Source: Methanobacteriota archaeon
Lineage (GTDB): Archaea; Hydrothermarchaeota; Hydrothermarchaeia; Hydrothermarchaeales; JAADFM01
Assembly: GCA_013152845.1 (NCBI GenBank)
Contig: JAADFM010000042.1
Coordinates: 839-13,765, forward strand
Direction of reading: 5' to 3'
Length of the DNA: 12,927 nt
The notes beneath the pieces were generated by a model. That model saw nothing but the letters and a program-made list of their open reading frames with translations, ran no database searches and was not told the origin of the DNA. The position numbers were made by a program, and so were the translations under genes. Position 1 is the first letter of the stretch. Each line of letters starts with the position of its first letter. Shown here in pieces: positions 6,629 through 12,927 of the stretch.

Positions 6629-7120
6629 TTGAGCAGGCTTGCCACCCGGGAGATGGCGGTGGAGATGAAGAGGAAGGGTATGAGGACCGGGGATGCCATG
6701 GCGGCCCTGAGGAACGCCAAGTCAGTCCTCAACGAGTGCCGGCTGCGGCCGGAGTCCAGGGAGGTGCTCCTCGGCAAGGCCTACGAGATCATCGGGGATG
6801 CCCAGAAGGACCTCTTCATCCAGGCCGGCCCCCTGGGGGAGGAGTTCACCAGGAAGTGGGAGTCACATCTGAAGGAGGTCATGAAGGGGAAGAAGGTGGG
6901 GAAGTTCCCGGCCCCGGCCCGCAGCTTCTATCCGGGCATGCCCAGGGACGGGGGATGGGTGAGGATATCACGGGAGCTCGACCCCGAACTCATCAAGGCC
7001 CTGGAAGAGAGGTTCGGGCTGGATGTCGAGGAGGCCGACGGCGCCTTCATCCTGAAGGGAGACAGGGAGACCCTGAAGGAGGCCTTGAAGGAGATATCCA
7101 GGGTGGTGAGGCAGGGGTGA
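6629..7120 (+). CDS. Uncharacterised 163-aa archaeal protein in the hdr operon (DUF2096-like?)
   Basis: Soluble, helix-rich N-terminal half with MKRKG...LRNAKSVLNE (about 13-35) followed by a long amphipathic helix, then a basic linker (MKGKKVGKFPAPARSF), a SFYPGMPRDGGWVRI segment (about 98-112) and a C-terminal alpha/beta part ending FILKGDRETLKEALKEISRVV. The layout reminds me of the archaeal DUF2096 family, from memory and not checked; no enzymatic motif is visible. The start is uncertain: TTG 6629 follows GGAGGA (6621-6626) by only 2 nt, and the next in-frame ATG (6653) would remove eight residues. It begins 11 nt after hdrB and its stop overlaps the next start as GTGA, so it is co-translated with its neighbours. 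That context suggests an accessory or partner for HdrCB; this is inference. Confidence 0.72.
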   Translation: MSRLATREMAVEMKRKGMRTGDAMAALRNAKSVLNECRLRPESREVLLGKAYEIIGDAQKDLFIQAGPLGEEFTRKWESHLKEVMKGKKVGKFPAPARSFYPGMPRDGGWVRISRELDPELIKALEERFGLDVEEADGAFILKGDRETLKEALKEISRVVRQG

Positions 7121-7911
7121 CCATAGACTGCCACGTGGCCCTGACCCTCCGGAAGAGGAACAACCCCGAGGTGGAGGTCCTACTCGGGGCCATGCAGGCC
7201 CACGGCATCGATAAGGCGGTTATCGTGCCGGTCTGCCCCGGGACAGGTGAGGAGGAGATGGTCAGGATAAACGATTCCGTGCATACCGAGGCCATAGGCT
7301 ACTACGCCATCGAGGGATTCGCCACCGTGAACCCCCGCTCCCCGGCGGCCCAGGAGGAGCTTGACCGGGCGGTGCGGGAGCTGGGTCTTAAGGGCTTGAG
7401 CATCGACCCGGCCGTCCAGGGGTTCCGCTTCGGAGACGACGAGTTCTGGAGCCTGATGGAGGTGGTCAACTCCCTGGGGGTCCCTGTATTCTGCAGGAGT
7501 GCCAGGTCCGAGTTCTTCGTTACCGAGGAGATAAACGAGACCGTCATCAGCTTCCCGGAGGTGCCATTCATCTTCACCCAGATGGGTCTGGAGAGCCCGG
7601 GAGGCAAGTTCTCAAAGCTCTTCGGCGAGGGCAACGTCTATTTCGAGACCTCCCGGGTGCCCCCTGCATACCTCATGGAGGCCGTGAAGGAATACGGGGC
7701 CGGGCGGCTGGTATTCGGCTCGGGGTACCGGGGCGGGCAGTACCCGGCCGAGGAACTGGAGAAGCTCCAGGCCATGGACATATCCGAGGAGGAGAGGGAG
7801 GCCGTCCTGGGGGGCAACATCTCCCGGCTCCTGGGCCTCTCCCCCCTGGCCGAGAAGGGCAGGAGCAGGCTGAGAGGCATTCTGGAGGGCCTGCCTTTTT
7901 TCAGGAAGTAG
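7117..7911 (+). CDS. Amidohydrolase-fold protein (COG2159-like) lacking metal ligands, probable pseudoenzyme
   Basis: 264 residues with the sequence landmarks of TIM-barrel metal-dependent amidohydrolases: N-terminal IDCHV, HGIDKAVIVP, GLKGLSIDP (90-98), GVPVFC (121-126), FIFTQMG (151-157), NVYFETS, RLVFGSGY (197-204) and a final GGNISRLLGL. Active members have HxH near the N-terminus, His after the third and fourth landmark strands and Asp in FGSD. Here these are H6-V-A8 (second His lost), C126/R127 for the first later His, Q155 for the next, and G203 for Asp. Only the first His remains, so metal-dependent hydrolysis looks unlikely and a scaffold, binding or regulatory role is more plausible. 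The GTG start at 7117 overlaps the preceding stop (GTGA), making it the last gene of the hdr operon. Its 3' end overlaps the convergent response regulator by 11 bp. Confidence 0.82.
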   Translation: MTIDCHVALTLRKRNNPEVEVLLGAMQAHGIDKAVIVPVCPGTGEEEMVRINDSVHTEAIGYYAIEGFATVNPRSPAAQEELDRAVRELGLKGLSIDPAVQGFRFGDDEFWSLMEVVNSLGVPVFCRSARSEFFVTEEINETVISFPEVPFIFTQMGLESPGGKFSKLFGEGNVYFETSRVPPAYLMEAVKEYGAGRLVFGSGYRGGQYPAEELEKLQAMDISEEEREAVLGGNISRLLGLSPLAEKGRSRLRGILEGLPFFRK

Positions 7912-8275
7912 ACCCCGGCCGTTCGAGGATTTCCCTGACCCTTGTGACCAGGTCCTGTTTGGTGAAGGGTTTTATGATGTAGTCGTCGGCCTTGAGGACA
8001 TGCAGCCCCAGGAGCCGGTCGATGCCCTGGGACCTGACGGTGAGCATGGCTATCGGGACGTCGTGGGTCTCCCTGACCCTCTTGAAGACCTCCCACCCGT
8101 CCATCTCGGGCATCATGACGTCGAGGAGGATGAGGTCCGGGGCCTCGGATTCGAGTCTTTCGAGGCACTCCTTCCCGCCGCTGACCCCCACCACCTCGTA
8201 TCCTTCCGCCTCGAGGATGTGCCTGACCAGCTCCACGGTGTCTGGTTCGTCGTCCACTACCATTACCTTCTTCAC
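7901..8275 (-). CDS. Stand-alone CheY-like receiver-domain response regulator
   Basis: A single receiver domain of 124 residues with no output domain. The acidic pocket is D8/D9 (VVDDEPD), the phospho-acceptor is D52 (LLDVMMPEMDG), the switch Thr is T79 (MLTV) and the conserved Lys is K102 (YIIKPF). The usual G before ADDYI is K95. It probably receives phosphate from a histidine kinase encoded elsewhere and acts by protein contact. The GTG start at 8275 gives the standard N-terminus (xKKVMVVDDE) and has GGGGGTGA just upstream, a good archaeal ribosome site; an internal ATG at 8263 would cut off residues of the first strand. The reading frame stays open far upstream, but that part is antisense to the glycosyltransferase and is discarded. 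No kinase or chemotaxis gene is nearby. Confidence 0.9.
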   Translation of the reverse strand: MKKVMVVDDEPDTVELVRHILEAEGYEVVGVSGGKECLERLESEAPDLILLDVMMPEMDGWEVFKRVRETHDVPIAMLTVRSQGIDRLLGLHVLKADDYIIKPFTKQDLVTRVREILERPGSTS

Positions 8276-8326
8276 GGATTCACCCCCATATCTCCAAAGT
8301 GATGGCACATCGGGCCTCCGTCCCGC

Positions 8327-8334
8327 TTTATCTC
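8327..8334 (-). promoter_or_regulatory. Weak TATA box for the response regulator
   Basis: Reads AGATAAAG-like (GAGATAAAG) on the minus strand. A start about 26 nt downstream would leave a leader of about 28 nt holding the GGGGGTGA ribosome site, consistent with the GTG start. The match is weak, and the 114-bp divergent region offers no better minus-strand candidate at suitable spacing. Confidence 0.3.
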
Positions 8335-8359
8335 TGTCCCTATCCTCTGGCGCTTCTCT

Positions 8360-8367
8360 TTTATATA
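8360..8367 (+). promoter_or_regulatory. TATA box of the glycosyltransferase (leaderless promoter)
   Basis: TTTATATA is a near-consensus archaeal TATA box centred about 26 nt before the ATG at 8390. No ribosome site precedes the ATG, so the mRNA is probably leaderless. Confidence 0.65.
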
Positions 8368-8389
8368 TGTCACCTTCAATGTACCCTAT

Positions 8390-9736
8390 ATGATTGTGGA
8401 ATGGCACAGCTACGAGCTGCCCTCCCACGGGCTTGCAGGCGACCCCTCGGTCAAGCTGGGTCTTGTGGGCGGCCTGGGTGTTGTCTCCGACGAGGTCCTC
8501 TCCAGGATTTCCGGGGAGGTGACCATATACGGCATAGGTTCGAGGTACCTCCGCGGGGAGGAGCTGCCCATCTACGAGGAGATTGACGGCTACCGGGTCA
8601 TCAGGCCCTTCTTCACCCTGGACGGGGCCGAGACCGTCAGGAGGTGCAGGGACATCTTCGTAAAGGGCGGGTTCGAGTTCTCGCCCGAGCACGAGAGGGA
8701 GATACCCATGCTGCCCTTCCTGTCGGACTACACCCTGGCCATCCCTGAGGTCAGGTTCCAGGACCGGCCGGACCTCCTCTGCGGCCATGACTGGATATCC
8801 CTCCTCGGGACCATGGGGAAGTCCTTCGAGCATGACCTGCCATTTGCGGCATTCCTCCACTCCCTGGAGCCCGGCAGGCAGGGCGGGGTGGTCCACACCC
8901 GCGAGGGGCCCAGGACCGTGGGCCGGGGTTACTACACGGGCTCGAGGACCATCAGGGATATCGAGGCCCTCTCGGTGCTCAAATCCAGGGCGTGTTTCAC
9001 GGTTGGCACCACCATGGTGAGGGAGCTGCTCGAATTCGCCAGGGCCCACGGCATATCTTCCCCTGCAGTGAAGCACAAGGTCTTCCCCATCCACCACGGT
9101 GTGGACACCCGGACCTACCGCCCACTCGGCCTCGAGAAGGAGTACGACATCATCCTCATCACCCGCTTCGCCCCGGTCAAGGGTGTCATGGAGTTCCTGG
9201 AGGCCGTATCCAGACTCAGGAAGGGGAAGCCAGACCTCAGGGTGCGCCTCATCGGAGGCGGGGAGCTGGAGGACAGAATCCGGGAGGAGGTGCGGGCGAG
9301 GGGCCTCCAGGAGACCGTCTCCATATCCACCAGGTGGCTCCAGCCGGGGGAGAAGGCCAGGGAGATAAACAAGGCCAGGGTCGGCGTGGCGCCGTCCAAG
9401 TACGAGCCCCACGGAATGGTGGACCTGGAAGTCGGTGCCTGTGGGGTGCCCTGTGTGGTGGGCACCGGGGGTTTTTCCGAGCGCACCATCGACGGGGTGA
9501 CCGGGGTCCTCTGCGACCCCTTCGACGCCGGGGACATCGCGGAGAAGATATGGGGGCTCCTGAGGGATTCAGAGGAGGCCGAGGAGATTGGGGGAAATGC
9601 CCGGGATTTCATCTCGAGGAACTACGACTGGGAAGTGAGGGCCAGGATATATCCCGAACTCTTCGAGGCGGTGGTGGAGAGGGATTTCAGGGCGCTGAAG
9701 GACCTGCCCCTGACGGTCCCCCTGGAGATGGGGTAG
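8390..9736 (+). CDS. Glycosyltransferase, GT-B fold, glycogen-synthase-like (GT4/GT5)
   Basis: 448 residues, soluble. It should transfer a sugar from a nucleotide-sugar donor. The N-terminal Rossmann domain has the VGGLG loop (26-30) after a Lys (K22), typical of starch/glycogen synthases and related GT4 enzymes, then HDW, FLHSLEPGRQGG and HHGVDTRTYRP at the domain junction. The C-terminal donor-binding domain starts at YDIILITRFAPVKG and holds the EX7E motif as E339 and E347 (YEPHGMVDLE), followed by ACGVPCVVGTGGFSE and GVTGVLCDPFD. The acceptor cannot be told from sequence: glycogen, a cell-surface glycan or a compatible solute are all possible. The ATG is set by a TATA box about 26 nt upstream. 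Its stop abuts the convergent antiporter stop with no spacer. Confidence 0.9.
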   Translation: MIVEWHSYELPSHGLAGDPSVKLGLVGGLGVVSDEVLSRISGEVTIYGIGSRYLRGEELPIYEEIDGYRVIRPFFTLDGAETVRRCRDIFVKGGFEFSPEHEREIPMLPFLSDYTLAIPEVRFQDRPDLLCGHDWISLLGTMGKSFEHDLPFAAFLHSLEPGRQGGVVHTREGPRTVGRGYYTGSRTIRDIEALSVLKSRACFTVGTTMVRELLEFARAHGISSPAVKHKVFPIHHGVDTRTYRPLGLEKEYDIILITRFAPVKGVMEFLEAVSRLRKGKPDLRVRLIGGGELEDRIREEVRARGLQETVSISTRWLQPGEKAREINKARVGVAPSKYEPHGMVDLEVGACGVPCVVGTGGFSERTIDGVTGVLCDPFDAGDIAEKIWGLLRDSEEAEEIGGNARDFISRNYDWEVRARIYPELFEAVVERDFRALKDLPLTVPLEMG

Positions 9737-11282
9737 TCACTCCTCAGTGCCCAGGGCGTCCAGGGCGGCATTGATTTCATCGGCCAGGGACGCCACGGCC
9801 TCTTCGCTGATGACCCCCCTGCGCAGCGCCTCGAAGAGTGCGCTCTTCTGGGCCAGGAGGGCCCGCCGCCGGGCGACGTGCCTCTCCCCTGCCCTTATCT
9901 CTTCGTGTTTGCCGACTATCCCCGAGATCTCCTCTCCAAGGGCGTCCTTGCGCTGTGCGTACTCGGAAATCAGTTCCTTGAGGACGGTCTTGGACACCTC
10001 CCTGGCCTCGTCCATGCGCTTGAGCTCTTCCAGGGCGGCCTTGACGGCGATGGACTCCCCGAGCTTCCTCTCGTAGCGGACCCTGAAATCGCTCACCCTC
10101 CTCAGGCCGAACTTCGGCACTATCCGCTCGAAGGAGAGTCCCTGGACCACCAGGGAGAAGAGGACCACACCGAAGGTCATGGCCAGTATCTCCTCGCGCC
10201 CCGGCATCTCCCTGGGGAACCAGGGCCACGGGTATGGTCCCGTGGAGCCCGCCCCAGAATGCGGTGTGCTGCCAGCTCAGGGGTATCCTGTCCTTGGAGA
10301 CCCGGTTGAAGATAGTGTATAGGGGGTATACCGTCAACCCCCTCGCCAGGAGGACGGCCATGATGGCGGCACCTATCTCAGGGACCCTTGCGGCCAGGAT
10401 ATCGATGTGGATTTCCTTTCCGATGAGGATGAAGACCAGGGAGTTTATGACAAAGACGGCCAGGTCCCAGAAGGTGGTCAGGGCCACCTTGGTGGTGGGA
10501 CTCATGGCCAGGAGGCGCCCGTAGTTTCCTACGATGAGGCCTGCCACCACCACGCCGATGACCCCGGAGGTGTGCAGCTTTTCAGCGATTATGAAGACGG
10601 AAAAGGCCAGGATGAGGGTCACCGTGACCTCGATGAGGTGGTCGTCTATCTGGGCTAACGCCTTGTAGGCCACGTAACCAAGGACCAGGCCCACCAGCCC
10701 GCCGCCCAGGACCACGAAGACGAAACTCAGGCTCCCGGCCGCCAGGTCGAGGTTCCCGGTCTCTATCATGCCCAGGATGATGGCGAAGATGACAACGCCG
10801 GTGCCGTCGTTGAAGACACTCTCTCCCTCCACCAGGGTCGACAGCTTCTTTGGGACCCCGAGTCTCTTGAAGGTGGCAAGGACCGAGACCGGGTCCGTGG
10901 GCGATATCATGGCACCGAAGAGGAGGGCCAGGGGGAGGTCCATGCCGGTAAGCGCGTTTATCAGGTAGCCCACAACGGCCGTGGAGATGATTATCCCGGG
11001 AACAGCCAGGAGGAGGATGGGCCTGAGGTTGTCCCATACCTGGTCCAGGTCCATGCGGAGGGCGCCCTCGAAGAGCAGGGGCGGGAGGAAGACGAAGAAG
11101 ACCAGTTCCTGGCTCAGTTCGATGTCAGGGACTAGGCCCCAGGTCCCCACCAGGAGCCCCACCAGGACGAGGGCGCTGGTGTAGGGGAGTTTGATGTACT
11201 TGGTGGTGATGGCAACCCCTATGGCAAGGAGGAGCAGGACCAGGAGCTCGCTTATCTCCATGACCGCCATGGCTTCGGACAT
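9737..11282 (-). CDS. nhaP: Na+/H+ antiporter, CPA1/NhaP family, frameshifted at a C4 run
   Basis: A membrane exchanger moving Na+ (or K+) out against H+. The first 355 residues hold multiple transmembrane helices with CPA1 landmarks: FLPPLLFEGALRMD, SPTDPVSVLATFKRLGVP, LVEGESVFNDGTGVV (the ND ion-binding pair), SGVIGVVVAGLIVGN and WGGLHGTIPVALV. After V355 the frame turns to noise, while the expected last helix (REEILAMTFGVVLFSLVVQGL) and a charged coiled-coil-like tail of about 110 residues lie in the next frame, ending at 9737. The join is a run of four C on the coding strand (10214-10217); dropping one C gives VALVPREMPGREEI and a 514-aa protein of normal length. The ATG at 11282 is chosen because a TATA box lies about 26 nt upstream; further upstream open sequence is antisense to the SpoIIM gene. 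Divergent from that gene. Confidence 0.88.
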
Positions 11283-11303
11283 GGTATCTATTCTGGCCCT
11301 CCA

Positions 11304-11311
11304 TATAAAAA
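11304..11311 (-). promoter_or_regulatory. TATA box of nhaP (minus strand)
   Basis: Reads TTTTATAT on the minus strand, centred about 25-26 nt before the ATG at 11282, indicating a leaderless transcript. It lies 13 bp from the divergent TATA box of the SpoIIM-like gene. Confidence 0.55.
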
Positions 11312-11323
11312 ACCCTTGCGAAC

Positions 11324-11331
11324 TTTTTAAT
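11324..11331 (+). promoter_or_regulatory. TATA box of the SpoIIM-like gene
   Basis: TTTTTAAT is centred about 28 nt before the ATG at 11356. With the minus-strand box 13 bp away it forms a back-to-back divergent promoter in a 73-bp intergenic region. Confidence 0.5.
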
Positions 11332-11355
11332 CCGGCCGCAGGGGATAATATACAC

Positions 11356-12048
11356 ATGAGCCTCCGTCTCGCCGTCCGGTTGTGGACCCTCTCACTGGCC
11401 CTGGGGGCCCTAGTTGCCACGGCCCTGGATGAGGCGGCACCGGCATCCAGCGGCGCGGTGGCGGCGGGTATTTCGTCCCTCCCGGAGCTTGCATCCCCCC
11501 TGGCTTTTGGGAACCCCTTCCTCCTGATATTCATCAAGAACTCCCTGGCCTCCCTGACGATAATCTTTCTGGGACCCCTCCTCTGCGTCCTGGAGATGTG
11601 GATATTCACGTCTGTCCCGGAGGAGACCTACGGGTTCCTGGAGTCCCTGACCGCACCCTTCTACCGGGTAGCCGGGACCCTCCACCCACCCTTCAAAGAC
11701 CTGGCCCCCTTCTTCAGGTCGTGCTATTTCTATCTCTACTTCGTCCCCCTCCTGGCCCTGGCTGCCAACGGGGCGGTCCTGGGCTTCCTCCTGGTCCTCT
11801 ACACCCCCGGGCACGTCATCGGGTACCTCCTGCCACACGGCATCCTGGAGTTCCCGGCCTTTTTCGCCAGCGTTATCCTCGCCCTGGGGTTCGCCCGCGA
11901 CCTGGAAGGACCCATATCCCGGGCCGAGCTGGACGGACTGAAGGCAGGGCTGGGCGGGCTTTCAAACCGGCGGACCCTCCTCCGGGCGGCCGCCATCCAG
12001 CTCCTACTGCTCCTTGCGGCCTACCTGGAGGTCGTCAGCGCTCCATGA
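11356..12048 (+). CDS. SpoIIM/DUF95-family integral membrane protein
   Basis: 230 residues with several transmembrane helices. Helix 1 is about 5-24, followed by an Ala/Ser/Pro-rich loop, then FLLIFIKNSLASLTIIFLGP (about 55-74). A polar loop of about 45 residues (EETYGFLESL...FKDLAPFFRSC) precedes the paired family motifs AANGAVLGF (136-144) and LPHGILEFPA (159-168), with a final helix at about 210-226. The 'iF.nN' helix, 'NG..lG' and 'LPHGi.E' are hallmarks of SpoIIM-like proteins. In Bacillus SpoIIM works in forespore engulfment; archaeal homologues have no known role and the name implies none. The ATG at 11356 is set by the TATA box; the open frame upstream reaches into the antiporter gene and is discounted. 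The 3' end overlaps the convergent ABC ATPase by 14 bp. Confidence 0.85.
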   Translation: MSLRLAVRLWTLSLALGALVATALDEAAPASSGAVAAGISSLPELASPLAFGNPFLLIFIKNSLASLTIIFLGPLLCVLEMWIFTSVPEETYGFLESLTAPFYRVAGTLHPPFKDLAPFFRSCYFYLYFVPLLALAANGAVLGFLLVLYTPGHVIGYLLPHGILEFPAFFASVILALGFARDLEGPISRAELDGLKAGLGGLSNRRTLLRAAAIQLLLLLAAYLEVVSAP

Positions 12049-12766
12049 GGGCGAGGATCTCCCTCCGGCGGGCAACGAACTCATGGTCCGTCCGGTCCCT
12101 GGGACGCGGGAGCTCGATTTCGAAGACGGCCTTGACCTCGCCGGGCCTCCGGCTCAGGACTGCCACGCGGTCGGCCAGGAAGACGGCCTCGTCCACGTTG
12201 TGGGTCACAAACACGATGGTCTTGCCCGTCCTCTCCCAGAGGCCCACCAGGAACTCCTGGAGGCGGTTGCGCAGCTGGGCGTCCAGGGAACCGAAGGGTT
12301 CGTCCATGAGGAGGACCGCGGGGTCGTTGATGAGGGCGATGGCCGCTCTCTGGGCCATGCCGCCGGAGAGGGTCTTGGGATAGGCGTCCTCGAAGCCGGA
12401 AAGCCCCACCCGGGCCGCAAACTCCATGGCCATCCGCCTGCGCTCTCCCTCCGGCACCCCTTTGAGTTCCAGGCCGAACTCGATGTTCTCCCTGACCGTC
12501 CTCCAGGGGAAGAGGGCGGATTCCTGGAACACAAGGCCCACCCGGGCGGATGGGCCGGTCACCTCCGTGCCGTGGATGAGGATGCGGCCAGAGCTGGGTT
12601 CCATGAGCCCGGCGATGACCTTCAGGAGGGTGGTCTTTCCGCAGCCAGAGGGGCCAACCACTGCCAGGAACTCCCCCTCCTCCACCTCCAGGTTGATGTC
12701 CCTGAGGGCCTGGACCTCCCCGAAGGGCTGGGGGAAGCTCTTCGAGAGGCCCTCTATCCTGAGCAT
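12035..12766 (-). CDS. ABC transporter ATP-binding protein, NitT/TauT (SsuB/TauB) type
   Basis: 243-aa ATPase that powers uptake of small anions or related solutes at the membrane. All nucleotide-binding motifs are intact: Walker A GPSGCGKTT (38-46), Q-loop Q81 (LVFQESALFPWRTV, with the FPW typical of this subfamily), signature LSGGMAQR (133-140), Walker B VLLMDEP (151-157), D-loop SLD (160-162) and switch H189 (VTHNVDEA). Subfamily members import nitrate, sulfonates, bicarbonate, thiamine pyrimidine precursors and others; the sequence alone does not choose. The ATG follows the permease stop directly (TAGATG), with GGAGG just upstream inside the permease end, so the two are one operon, transcribed from outside the window. 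Confidence 0.93.
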   Translation of the reverse strand: MLRIEGLSKSFPQPFGEVQALRDINLEVEEGEFLAVVGPSGCGKTTLLKVIAGLMEPSSGRILIHGTEVTGPSARVGLVFQESALFPWRTVRENIEFGLELKGVPEGERRRMAMEFAARVGLSGFEDAYPKTLSGGMAQRAAIALINDPAVLLMDEPFGSLDAQLRNRLQEFLVGLWERTGKTIVFVTHNVDEAVFLADRVAVLSRRPGEVKAVFEIELPRPRDRTDHEFVARRREILALMER

Positions 12767-12927
12767 CTACCTCCACCTCAGCAGGTGCCCTTCGAGGAGG
12801 GCCAGGTTCATGGCATAGCCCACCAGGCCTATCATAATCATGGCGTCTATCATCCCCCAGTAGCGGCCCAGGTCCGCCATGTAGACTATCTCGAAGCCCA
12901 GACCGGATTTGAGGCCCATCATCTCCG
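12767..12927 (-). CDS. ABC transporter permease, C-terminal fragment
   Basis: The frame enters from the right edge and ends at TAG (12767-12769), immediately before the ATPase start. The 53 visible residues read MMGLKSGLGFEIVYMADL, then a hydrophobic stretch MIDAMIMIGLVGYAMNLALL and a short tail ending LLRWR. This pattern (GLG, short helix, helix with G..G, final W) matches the end of TauC/SsuC-type permeases. The rest of the gene and any substrate-binding protein lie outside the window. Confidence 0.8.
   Translation of the reverse strand, partial: EMMGLKSGLGFEIVYMADLGRYWGMIDAMIMIGLVGYAMNLALLEGHLLRWR

Noticed and set aside
6619..7116. In-frame N-terminal extension of the amidohydrolase-like gene back to an ATG at 6619
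   Set aside because: The translation is low-complexity Gly/Arg/Pro-rich noise, whereas the overlapping frame from 6629 reads as a coherent protein. GTG 7117 begins exactly where amidohydrolases begin.
8276..9412. Long minus-strand extension of the response regulator frame
   Set aside because: It is antisense to the well-supported glycosyltransferase and shows no domain; the receiver domain begins at GTG 8275 with its own ribosome site.
11283..11609. Minus-strand extension upstream of the antiporter start
   Set aside because: It crosses the divergent promoters and lies antisense to the SpoIIM-like gene; the TATA box places the start at 11282.
12035..12927. Assigning the ABC importer to thiamine precursor uptake because thiL is in the window
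   Set aside because: thiL is about 9 kb away with unrelated genes between, and the NitT/TauT ATPase sequence does not reveal the substrate.

Overview
The window looks like a compact, GC-rich chromosome segment from an uncultured archaeon, probably a euryarchaeote. The reasons are the gene content (heterodisulfide reductase HdrC/HdrB, archaeal-type ThiL and AmrS, a SpoIIM-type membrane protein, a legumain-like surface protein), heavy use of AGG for Arg and ATA for Ile, and AT-rich TATA boxes centred about 25-28 nt upstream of several start codons, which is the archaeal leaderless promoter pattern. I cannot name a genus. No tRNA, rRNA, CRISPR array, insertion sequence or phage gene was seen.

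Layout, left to right. (1) The 3' part of a large, probably exported, multidomain protein: end of a C13 (legumain/caspase-like) peptidase, beta-sandwich domains, an Ada-like metal-binding segment and a terminal helix-hairpin-helix (1-1701). (2) thiL and amrS, each behind its own TATA box (1802-3862). (3) A small four-helix membrane protein on the minus strand whose end overlaps amrS, divergent from an unrecognised, internally duplicated 258-aa protein; their two core promoters are interlaced in 38 bp (3822-4963). (4) A 235-bp spacer with a 12-nt direct repeat, then a tight four-gene operon: hdrC, hdrB, an uncharacterised 163-aa protein and an amidohydrolase-fold protein that has lost nearly all its metal ligands (5199-7911). 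(5) A stand-alone receiver-domain response regulator (minus) divergent from a glycogen-synthase-like glycosyltransferase (plus), 7901-9736. (6) An NhaP-type Na+/H+ antiporter (minus) divergent from a SpoIIM/DUF95 membrane protein (plus), 9737-12048. (7) The ATPase and the permease C-terminus of a NitT/TauT-type ABC importer (minus), 12035-12927, running off the end.

Two otherwise intact genes carry frame breaks with simple explanations. hdrC has a 5-bp tandem duplication (GCCAC twice) that moves its conserved C-terminus into another frame. nhaP has one extra base in a run of four C on its coding strand. Either these are consensus/assembly errors in a draft genome, or they are recent real mutations.

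Functionally, the hdr operon is the most interesting part. HdrC (two 4Fe-4S clusters) and HdrB (two complete CCG cysteine motifs) would form a thiol/disulfide-active electron-transfer module, but no HdrA is in the window. Instead the operon carries two uncharacterised partners, one of them an apparent pseudoenzyme. The other genes are housekeeping or transport: thiamine diphosphate synthesis, a radical SAM enzyme, sugar transfer, cation/proton exchange and ABC import.
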